A stretch of DNA of 64,000 bases, taken from positions 124,001 through 188,000 of the forward strand of contig MKSF01000033.1 of NCBI GenBank assembly GCA_001897155.1, read 5' to 3'. The DNA is from Bacteroidetes bacterium 47-18 (lineage in GTDB: Bacteria; Bacteroidota; Bacteroidia; Chitinophagales; Chitinophagaceae). Made by a program: the position numbers and the translations under genes. Under the pieces are notes generated by a model, which was not told the origin of the DNA, did not search any database, and saw nothing but the letters and a program-made list of their open reading frames with translations. Positions 7,805 through 15,774 of this stretch are shown in pieces (positions within the stretch are counted from its first letter, which is position 1; each line of letters begins with the position of its first letter).

Positions 7805-9910
7805 ATGCAGTTTCAAATCAAAACCTGCCTGGGCGCCATAGGACTGATAGCCTCTGCCTTTCAGGGGTATGGTCAGCTCAGGGACTCGCTCTCCTACGAA
7901 TACCTGGAAACAGGTACCCTGGAAGAGATCGTAACCACGGCAACCCGGACAGAACAATCCCTTAAAAACGTGCCTATGCCGGTCACTGTGATCAAAGGCG
8001 CGGACATCCAGCGCATGGGCGCGCTCCGGCTGAATGAGGTACTGGCGGAACAGACCGGGATCCAGGTCATCCAGGATCATGGCGCGGGTGTGCAGGTGCA
8101 GGGCCTGAGCACGGATTATGTCCTGATACTGATAGACGGAGAACCCGTAATAGGACGTACCAAAGGGAATATTGACCTGACCAGGCTGGTAGTGGGCAAT
8201 ATCGACAGGATAGAAATAGTAAAAGGTCCCTCCTCTTCGCTGTTCGGCAGCGAGGCTATGGGAGGCGTTATCAATATCATCACCAAGAAGGGTAAGGAGA
8301 CGCTCTCCGGGAGCCTGAGGGCCCGGTACCGGCGGTACAATACCCTTGACCTGTCCGCTGAAGCGGGGAAGCAGCACCGCAAGCTGGGCTGGTATATCTT
8401 CGGGAACCGTATGAGCAGCGACGGCTATTTTGCCAGGGGCGCCGCCAGCAGCATTACCAAAACGATCGCGCCTTTCACCGGCTATACGGCCAGCGGCAAG
8501 ATAAGCTACCGTTTTTCTCCCTCCCTGGAGCTGGCGGTGAATGCCCGTATCTTCAAGGAAGACCAGCATAACCGGAAGCAGGTGGAAGTGAACGCCACGC
8601 CCCACCTGATTCGTGAGCAGACCAACCGCATGGACCTGAGCCTGACACCAACGCTTTACTGGACCCTGGCGCCCGGTAAAAAGTTCCAGATACGGAATTA
8701 TATTACCAGCTTCCGCACCAGGAGCCTGTATGAGTACCAGGGCAGCAATGAGGTATATGATGACAGCTATTTCAGGCAGTTCTTCAACAGGTCCGAGATA
8801 CAGTACGACCACCAGTTCAATACCCGTCATACCACTACCCTGGGCGTGGGCAACATCCTGGAAGGCGTGGATGCTACCAGGTATGAGAACAGCAATACCT
8901 TCAACCAGTTCTACGGGTTTGCCCAGCACCAGTGGCAACTGTTGCAGCAGATCCAGGTAACGGGCGGCTTCCGGTACGACAAGCATAACCAGTATGCGGA
9001 CAGGTTCAGCCCCAAGCTGGCGGCAGGATGGAATATCAGCAAGACCTGGAGCATCCAGGCAAGCGTGGCGGGCGGGTATAAGGCCCCTACCTTTGAGCAA
9101 CTGCTGCTGAACTTCACCAATCCCACCGTGGGCTATACCGTAGTGGGCACCAATGTGGCCGCCCGTGCCATACGCAAGCTGGAAGAAGAAGGCCAGATAC
9201 AGCAGATACTGATAGATCCCTCCACCATCGGGGCGATCAGCGCGGAAAGCTCCCTGGCCTATAATGTGGGATTTAAGTTCCAGCCGGGCAGGCGGCTGCT
9301 CGTCCAGGCCAACCTGTTCCGGAACAATATTACCGATATGATAGATTTCAATACCGTGGCCATCAAAACCAACCAGGGCGCTATCTATTCGTATTTTAAC
9401 CGGAACAAGGTATTTACACAGGGCGTGGAAGCGAATGCCTCGCTGAAGCTCCCGTATGATCTTGAGATCAGCGCAGGCCTGCAATATCTTGACGCAAAGG
9501 ACGCTACGGTCTGGAATGATGTCAAAGCCGGCAAAGTGTATTACAGGGACGATCATAACCTGGACCGCAAGGTGGCACCGGCAGATTACGGCGGCCTGTA
9601 CAACCGTTCCAGGTTCACCGGCAACATCAAAATACATTACAATAATACCAGGTACGACTTTGATATTGCATTAAGGTCCATATTCAGAAGCCGGTTCGGG
9701 ACCGGGCTCGACGTGAACGGCAACGGCATCCTGGACGATGACAGGGAGTATGCCGCAGGCTACCAGCTCTGGAATCTTTCCGTCAGGAAGTTCGTCAGGA
9801 AACTGGGCTTTGAAGCCGGGGTCAATAATATTTTTGATGTCCACACGCCCTACGATCCCACTACACCCGGTCTGAACTGGTATGCCGGCATCAGCTATAA
9901 GTTTAATTAA
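7805..9910 (+). CDS. TonB-dependent outer-membrane receptor, HmuR-like (haem)
   Basis: A 701-residue TonB-dependent receptor. An N-terminal signal segment (IKTCLGAIGLIASAFQGYGQ) is followed by the plug domain: EEIVTTATRTEQSLKNVPM, VQGLSTDYVLILIDGEP, then IEIVKGPSSSLFGSEAMGG and VINIITKKG. The 22-strand barrel ends in the aromatic residue pattern YAGISYKFN. The frame opens at 7649, but M53 at 7805 is chosen because it directly precedes the signal peptide and the promoter-like box lies inside the extension. The HmuY-like gene 34 bp downstream points to haem uptake, as in the HmuR/HmuY pair of Porphyromonas; the ligand is inferred from context. Confidence 0.92.
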   Translation: MQFQIKTCLGAIGLIASAFQGYGQLRDSLSYEYLETGTLEEIVTTATRTEQSLKNVPMPVTVIKGADIQRMGALRLNEVLAEQTGIQVIQDHGAGVQVQGLSTDYVLILIDGEPVIGRTKGNIDLTRLVVGNIDRIEIVKGPSSSLFGSEAMGGVINIITKKGKETLSGSLRARYRRYNTLDLSAEAGKQHRKLGWYIFGNRMSSDGYFARGAASSITKTIAPFTGYTASGKISYRFSPSLELAVNARIFKEDQHNRKQVEVNATPHLIREQTNRMDLSLTPTLYWTLAPGKKFQIRNYITSFRTRSLYEYQGSNEVYDDSYFRQFFNRSEIQYDHQFNTRHTTTLGVGNILEGVDATRYENSNTFNQFYGFAQHQWQLLQQIQVTGGFRYDKHNQYADRFSPKLAAGWNISKTWSIQASVAGGYKAPTFEQLLLNFTNPTVGYTVVGTNVAARAIRKLEEEGQIQQILIDPSTIGAISAESSLAYNVGFKFQPGRRLLVQANLFRNNITDMIDFNTVAIKTNQGAIYSYFNRNKVFTQGVEANASLKLPYDLEISAGLQYLDAKDATVWNDVKAGKVYYRDDHNLDRKVAPADYGGLYNRSRFTGNIKIHYNNTRYDFDIALRSIFRSRFGTGLDVNGNGILDDDREYAAGYQLWNLSVRKFVRKLGFEAGVNNIFDVHTPYDPTTPGLNWYAGISYKFN

Positions 9911-9944
9911 TATTGCCTAACCTCCAAAATATCTTTATCAGACA

Positions 9945-10577
9945 ATGAAACGCAACATTATTTCCCTGGGACTGCTTACAGCCTGCGCAGGCCTGATCCT
10001 TGCCACCGCTTCCTGTACCAAGAAAAACACACCCGAACCCAATAATACCACGCAGCAGCCGTCCGGCATTGAAGTGAAGACCATCACCAGCCTGGAAGCC
10101 AATGAAAAGGTGTACCTCAACCTGACCACCGGAAATACCGTAGCGGCCACGGAGCTGACCAGCACCAACTGGGACATCTCCTTTTACGCGAAAGACAGGA
10201 ATATCGTGGTAGCCGTGAACAGCGGGGATGAAGGAAACGGCGCTGCAGGCGCGCAACTGGTAGCTACCGGCTTTGAAGATATGAAAGAAGCTCCGGCATC
10301 AGGATATCTGCCAGGCAAGGAAGCCACGGGCGATTTCCTTAAATGGAGCAACTATACCGGCAGCAATGAGCCCAAACACGCTGTACTGCCCAAACCGGGC
10401 CTGACCATCGTGATCAAAACGGCGGACGGCAAGTACAGCAAGCTCCAGATGGTGAGCCTGTACCAGGGCAATCCCAATACCAACAGCGCCGGATTCGCTG
10501 ACCTGAACACCCGTCCCGCGTTCGGTTATTTCACCTTCCGTTACGCTACACAGACCAATGGCAGCCGTAATTTCTGA
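9945..10577 (+). CDS. HmuY-like haem-binding surface lipoprotein
   Basis: A 210-residue lipoprotein: signal peptide with a lipobox ending ATASC (Cys24), then a domain resembling HmuY, with the family's VYLNLTTGNTV start, a WDISFYAKDRNIVVAVNSG block and a glycine/alanine-rich GNGAAGAQL segment. HmuY proteins are outer-membrane-anchored haemophores that hand haem to a TonB receptor. Haem-ligand residues vary in this family and cannot be fixed here. It is the second gene of the operon. Confidence 0.85.
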   Translation: MKRNIISLGLLTACAGLILATASCTKKNTPEPNNTTQQPSGIEVKTITSLEANEKVYLNLTTGNTVAATELTSTNWDISFYAKDRNIVVAVNSGDEGNGAAGAQLVATGFEDMKEAPASGYLPGKEATGDFLKWSNYTGSNEPKHAVLPKPGLTIVIKTADGKYSKLQMVSLYQGNPNTNSAGFADLNTRPAFGYFTFRYATQTNGSRNF

Positions 10578-10639
10578 CAGGCGGCCCATGGTATATATCC
10601 ATTACCATAAAAAATTTGTGACCCCTTCAATTCAACATA

Positions 10640-11137
10640 ATGAAATATAAGATACTGGCAGCCTTTTTACTTTTACATGCCGCAGTGTGGATGTCCTGCA
10701 AAAAAGATGCCCCTTCCCAGCCGTCAGCGAAAGAGGAAAACAAGGAAGAGCCGGGAACGGCAAGCTTCAATCTCAGGGGACAATATATCTGGGACTTTGA
10801 GATACCAAATATCGGCGCCCAGCGGTCCCAATTATTCTTTTATAAGGATTCCATAGGATATGCGATGAACGGTCCTGCCTACACCACAGATTATGTGATG
10901 ATGCTGGAGGACTATACGGACAAGAACGGGGAACGCCGGTGGATCGGTACCGGCAGGGGCGGCAGCATCTCCAAGGATGGCGTATGGTTCGTGTTATTCT
11001 TCAAGGATATTACGGACCAGTCCGTAAGCGTATATAAGCGTGAATGTAAAGACGGCAGGTCTGAAGCAGAAACGTTCCCTTACCCTTCGGAACATGCCAC
11101 GGAAGATCATGGCTGGAACAAGTATATAAAGCAATAA
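10640..11137 (+). CDS. Unknown lipoprotein, third gene of the haem-uptake operon
   Basis: A 165-residue protein with a lipoprotein signal peptide (lipobox AVWMSC, Cys20) and a charged, Glu-rich linker to about residue 40. The rest is a small, probably beta-rich domain (LRGQYIWDFEIPNIG, SIGYAMNGPAY, RGGSISKDGVWFVLFFKD) ending HATEDHGWNKYIKQ. I do not recognise a family. Its position 62 bp after the HmuY-like gene suggests an accessory part in haem uptake, which is inference only. Confidence 0.75.
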   Translation: MKYKILAAFLLLHAAVWMSCKKDAPSQPSAKEENKEEPGTASFNLRGQYIWDFEIPNIGAQRSQLFFYKDSIGYAMNGPAYTTDYVMMLEDYTDKNGERRWIGTGRGGSISKDGVWFVLFFKDITDQSVSVYKRECKDGRSEAETFPYPSEHATEDHGWNKYIKQ

Positions 11138-11216
11138 TTTTTTCGTAATGGCGGGTGATGAAAATTGCCTGCCCGGTTTTCATAACCAGTCTTTTTTTTG
11201 TTTAGTGTTAGTGTTA

Positions 11217-11289
11217 CAGGCTACCGGATATCTGGTCCCGCAAACGGTAAAACGTTAAAGGATTACGATAGAAGGCAGCCTGTTTTTTT
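11217..11289 (+). promoter_or_regulatory. Candidate structured RNA element/terminator in the 11138-11486 gap
   Basis: The 349-bp gap holds one structured candidate: CAGGCT at 11217-11222 pairs with AGCCTG at 11277-11282 (the stem can extend by two further G:C pairs past one mismatch), enclosing about 54 nt, and is followed directly by seven T. It may be a terminator for the haem operon or a leader element for the next gene. The rest of the gap (11290-11486) is very A+T-rich with TACATTTA near 11427, close to but not matching the -7 consensus. Confidence 0.4.
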
Positions 11290-11486
11290 CAGGACCGCCC
11301 TGGAATTGTACTAAATATTAAATAAAACAACATACATATCCTTCTTAAACCCATACTATATAATTTCAACATAAACAATACCCTAAAAAATTTTAATGAA
11401 AAATTAAAAATTAACATTAAAATCAATACATTTATTTTCAATTTAAACGGAAATAAATCAGTTCATCATTTTACAACTCAAAGGGT

Positions 11487-14400
11487 ATGATTAAAAATTT
11501 CTACTTAAAGCTGGGCATCATGCTCATGCTCTTTCTATCGTCGTCATTAGGGTTTAAAGCAAGGGCACAATTGGTACAGGTCGGAACAGGCACCACCTAT
11601 TCGGGTGTCAGTCCTATTAACTCTTGCTACGTTTACAACTATACCCAGCAGATCTATACGGCAGCAGAAATCATTGCGGCCAACGGGAATACAACCCCTG
11701 TGGGCACCATCAACAACCTCCGGTTCCACATCAACACGGCATCCTATAACTCCGGCACTGCCAATTTCAATAACTGGAAAGTGTATATCGGGTTTGTAGC
11801 GCAGGGAGACTTTACGTCCAACACCAACTGGGTACCCCTGGCCAGTCTGACCCAGGTATATTCTGGCGTGCTGACCTTTCCCGCCAACGGCAACTGGCTG
11901 GATATACCATTATCGACCCAGCTCGCCTGGAACGGCACCAGCAATATCGTAGTAGCCATTCACGAGGAAGTGCCGGGGTATGACTGTACCATGCAGTGGA
12001 CCTCCACCAGCACATCCCCTACCTACAGGACCATTTATTATTATAACGACAGCAACAATCCGAACCCGGCATCTCCGCCCTCGGCATCCGGCCGCTCTTA
12101 CACAAGACCGAATATCCAGTTCAATTTCGTGGCGCCCTGTAATGCCAGCACTGTCTATCCTGCCAGCGCCACTACAACAGCCACTCCCGGCAGCTCCTGC
12201 TTCGGGACCAATGTAGCCTTTACGCTGAATCCGGTTTCCGCGATGCCTAATGTATCCGGGCTGACCTACCAGCTACAGTATGCTACTGCGCTTGCAGGCC
12301 CCTATTCCAATGTTGCGGGTGCCATAAGCTCTACCACAACTATCAATTATGCCCCTGCCAACAGCGGCTACTACAGGATACAGGTCTTGTGCGGCAGCAC
12401 GCCTACCTCCCTGGCCAGCTCGGGTGTCAATATTACGGTCGATAATCCGCAACTGGCCAGCACTGCCGGCGCTACACGCTGCGGTCCCGGCACATTATCC
12501 CTGAACGCCACTGCTTCAGGCAGCTATACGGTCAACTGGTACACCAACCCGACCGGGGGACAGCCGATTTTCACTGGCAGTAACTTTACTACTCCCTACT
12601 TATCATCCACCACCACCTATTACGCTGCCGCATCCACCCCTCCGACCCAGATAAACGCAACCATCGGAACAGGTACGGGATCTACCGGCGGAAGCAGCTA
12701 TGTTCCGGGACCTTTCAGTATCTATTACCGCCGTACGACCATGCAACTGCTGTACACCGCTGCGGAGATCACTGCTGCCGGCGGCACCCGGGGTAATATA
12801 ACCTCTCTTGCATTTAACTGTACGGGCGTACCCGCATATGCCATTCAGAACTATACCATCCGGATAGCAACGGCACCCTCCACCATGACCACGTTGACCT
12901 GGCAGCCAATGGCGAACTTCACCCAGGTTTACAACAATGCTTCCTATACGCCTACCACGGGATGGCAGACGATCAATTTCGGAACACCTTTCCCCTGGAA
13001 CGGCACGGACAATATTGTCATATATATATGCTGGGACCAGACCCAGCCCAGCTACAGTTCTACCGGGAATCACCAGTTCACAACTAAATCCGGCAGGTTC
13101 CTTTATACCTGGACAGACGGAACCGGAACATCCTGCGGCGAAACCGGAACTTCGACTTCCACTGATGTACCCAATATCCGCTTTGGTATCAGCGCAAGCT
13201 GCGAAGGCGCCCGTACAGCCGTGACCGCAACTGTAAATACCTCACCGCGTATTACCGCGGCATATGATAGTGTTGTCTGCAACAGCGCCATCACATCCTT
13301 CAATATAACCTCAGCTCTCAGTAATTATACAACCTATAACTGGGCCTACATAGGCGCGGGAACAGGTACCTTATATACAGATCCCCAGGCCAGCACCCCC
13401 TATTCGGGAACCAGCCTGACGACCCTGTATTTCAAAAGCTCCGTTCCTGGCCTGCACAGGGTAGTTATCAACGGCAATAATCCCACCACCGGATGCGCCA
13501 CATCGGACACTTTCCTGATATTTGTAAATCCTGATGCCGGGAGCTTTGCCATCACCGGTGACAAGGATACCCTTTGCCAAAGCGGCATATCCTCCATTAA
13601 TGTATCCAATGCCGCGTATTTAAAACCCGGCTTTTACACCTGGTACCAGTCAGATAACGGCACCACTTATACCAGCATGGCTACACCTGCGCTGCCATTC
13701 AATACCGCTACGCTTACCGCTCATAAATACTACAGGATAGTGGTAAGAAACAGCAATAACCAAAGCTGTGACACCATCAATAAAACCATTTATGTAGCGA
13801 ACCCGGCCATTATCAGCACGGTTAACGGCTCTCACTGCGGACCAGGCCAGGTACAACTGGAGGCTTACGGCAACCCGGGAGAATCCGTCCTGTGGTTTGA
13901 ATCCCAGTCTTCTGCAACACCTATATTCACAGGCAATGTATTTACCACGCCTTACCTGGCGAATAATACCACTTACTATGCACAGCCAAGTGTAGGCTCT
14001 TCAATAAGCAACGTACAGATCGGTACCGGCACTGCCACATCAGGAACCACATCTGCCGGACCATACAACATCTATTACAGGAGCTCTACCGTACAGATGA
14101 TGTACACTGCCGCTGAGATCATTGCAGCAGGCGGACAGGCAGGCAACATCATGTCCATGGCCTTCAATTGCATACAGCCTCCTGAATACAGCCTGCCGAA
14201 TTACACGCTCAGGATAGCGACCGTACCTTCTGCTATGACCACCCTTACCTGGCAGCCCGCCGCCAATTTCACACAGGTATACGCCAATGCAAGCTATATG
14301 CCGGGAACCGGGTGGCAGACGATCACATTCAACACGCCTTTTGCCTGGAACGGAAGCGATAATATCGTTATCAACGTATGCTGGGATATGGTACCCGCCT

Positions 14401-15527
14401 ACAGCAGCACCGGCGGTACACATCAATACACCAGCATTTCCAACAGGATGCTCTATAGCTGGAGCGATGTGTCTAATATGTGCCCTTCCACCGGCTCATC
14501 CACCAGCAACTTATTACCTAACCTGAAGCTGGTGATAGAAAGCGGCTGTAAAGGTACCAGGGTACCGGTGGATGCTACCATCCTTGAAATTCCCGAGGTC
14601 AACCTGGGCGGCGATATCAACAAATGCGTGGACCAGGGACACATGGAGTTTCTGAATGCGCGCAATGCGGGGGCCAATTATACCTGGGATAATAATTATA
14701 ACGGACAGGTCAGGGTGATAAACAGCAGCGGCACGTACTGGGTGACCGTAACCAATACCAGCGGCTGTTCCAGTTCCGACACCGTATCTGTACAATTCAA
14801 CTACAACCCGGTATCAGAGCTGGGCAATGACACCACTACCTGTCTCCGCACTCCATTAACGCTGGACGCGGGTGGCAATGGCATACAATACTTCTGGAAT
14901 ACAGGAGCTACGACACGTTCCATCAATGTGAACCAGAGCGGACAATATATTGTGTTCATCACAGCGGAGAACGGTTGTACCACGCAGGATACCATCAATG
15001 TTACACAGCGCGGCAATACACCTTCCCACGACGGCATCTGGGTGAGGAATATCAATCCCAATACCTTTAACTTCACCCTCACGAATCCCCAGAATGTAGG
15101 ATCTGTGCGCTGGGACTTCGGTGACGGCAGCCCTTACTCCTTCCAGATGAATCCTACACATACCTATAACAGCAACGGGCATTATATAGTAAGGATCATA
15201 ACCTACAGCAGTTGCGGGTCTGCCCTGGATACCACCGCCATCCATATCAAAGGTCTGGATATCAGCGATATCAGCACACAGCAACTGATCAAGCTGTACC
15301 CTAACCCCGCATCTGATGTCGTGACGGTCGAAGCAGACAAGGTAATGATACAAAGCATCCATATCGTAGATGCCACAGGCCGGATAGTTGACGCGATCCC
15401 GGATCTGAACACGGCTTCCGTACGTGTCAATACGGAAAAGCTGGCCTCCGGTATGTATTATATCATCATCAATACCAATACCGGTCAGGTACAGAAAAAG
15501 CTGGATATCATAGGTAAGCATCCATAA
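11487..15527 (+). CDS. Giant T9SS-exported surface protein with three jelly-roll-like modules and a PKD domain
   Basis: A 1346-residue secreted protein. A signal peptide (about residues 1-28) is followed by three copies of a related module (about residues 50-215, 395-565 and 855-1010), each with AEI-IAA-GG, a TxTWQPxANFTQVY block in the last two, a WQTI-F--PF-WNG core and IV-CWD at the end. Between them are Ig-like segments (QLQYATALAGPYSNV; NWYTNPTGG). The C-terminal third has two Cys-containing repeats (VSELGNDTTTC, LTLDAGGNGIQY), a PKD domain (VRWDFGDGSPYSFQMNP) and a type-A T9SS sorting domain (LYPNPASDVVTVEAD to the end). It probably goes to the cell surface or medium through T9SS; binding partner unknown. 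It is paralogous to the next gene. Confidence 0.9.
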   Translation: MIKNFYLKLGIMLMLFLSSSLGFKARAQLVQVGTGTTYSGVSPINSCYVYNYTQQIYTAAEIIAANGNTTPVGTINNLRFHINTASYNSGTANFNNWKVYIGFVAQGDFTSNTNWVPLASLTQVYSGVLTFPANGNWLDIPLSTQLAWNGTSNIVVAIHEEVPGYDCTMQWTSTSTSPTYRTIYYYNDSNNPNPASPPSASGRSYTRPNIQFNFVAPCNASTVYPASATTTATPGSSCFGTNVAFTLNPVSAMPNVSGLTYQLQYATALAGPYSNVAGAISSTTTINYAPANSGYYRIQVLCGSTPTSLASSGVNITVDNPQLASTAGATRCGPGTLSLNATASGSYTVNWYTNPTGGQPIFTGSNFTTPYLSSTTTYYAAASTPPTQINATIGTGTGSTGGSSYVPGPFSIYYRRTTMQLLYTAAEITAAGGTRGNITSLAFNCTGVPAYAIQNYTIRIATAPSTMTTLTWQPMANFTQVYNNASYTPTTGWQTINFGTPFPWNGTDNIVIYICWDQTQPSYSSTGNHQFTTKSGRFLYTWTDGTGTSCGETGTSTSTDVPNIRFGISASCEGARTAVTATVNTSPRITAAYDSVVCNSAITSFNITSALSNYTTYNWAYIGAGTGTLYTDPQASTPYSGTSLTTLYFKSSVPGLHRVVINGNNPTTGCATSDTFLIFVNPDAGSFAITGDKDTLCQSGISSINVSNAAYLKPGFYTWYQSDNGTTYTSMATPALPFNTATLTAHKYYRIVVRNSNNQSCDTINKTIYVANPAIISTVNGSHCGPGQVQLEAYGNPGESVLWFESQSSATPIFTGNVFTTPYLANNTTYYAQPSVGSSISNVQIGTGTATSGTTSAGPYNIYYRSSTVQMMYTAAEIIAAGGQAGNIMSMAFNCIQPPEYSLPNYTLRIATVPSAMTTLTWQPAANFTQVYANASYMPGTGWQTITFNTPFAWNGSDNIVINVCWDMVPAYSSTGGTHQYTSISNRMLYSWSDVSNMCPSTGSSTSNLLPNLKLVIESGCKGTRVPVDATILEIPEVNLGGDINKCVDQGHMEFLNARNAGANYTWDNNYNGQVRVINSSGTYWVTVTNTSGCSSSDTVSVQFNYNPVSELGNDTTTCLRTPLTLDAGGNGIQYFWNTGATTRSINVNQSGQYIVFITAENGCTTQDTINVTQRGNTPSHDGIWVRNINPNTFNFTLTNPQNVGSVRWDFGDGSPYSFQMNPTHTYNSNGHYIVRIITYSSCGSALDTTAIHIKGLDISDISTQQLIKLYPNPASDVVTVEADKVMIQSIHIVDATGRIVDAIPDLNTASVRVNTEKLASGMYYIIINTNTGQVQKKLDIIGKHP

Positions 15528-15548
15528 GCCTTTCTGTATATCATCATA

Positions 15549-15580
15549 AAGCGGCAGGCACCTTCAGGTGCCTGCCGCTT
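15549..15580 (+). terminator. Terminator after the first T9SS giant
   Basis: A 14-bp perfect stem (AAGCGGCAGGCACC, loop TTCA, GGTGCCTGCCGCTT) followed by CGCTTT. It separates the two paralogous genes into independent transcripts. Confidence 0.85.
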
Positions 15581-15774
15581 CGCTTTATTGCAGGTCGTGC
15601 GGAGAGATATTTAACGTAAAATTCACACTCAGCGAACCTTGTATAATATATATCCATTTCAACATCCATTTTATAAAAAAAATATGAATTCAGGATTATT
15701 TGTCTTTGAAAAAATGCAATAACTTTATCAAAAAATAACACTATTATCCTAACGCTCTAAACAATCACCTAAAT

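Noticed and set aside
7790-9637. A 615-codon minus-strand open frame
   Set aside because: It is antisense to the TonB receptor gene, has no signal peptide or recognisable domain, and its composition follows the receptor's codon pattern.
14856-15521. A 221-codon minus-strand frame
   Set aside because: Antisense to the C-terminal PKD/T9SS region of the first giant gene; a similar frame opposite the paralogue arises from the shared coding sequence, so it is a shadow.
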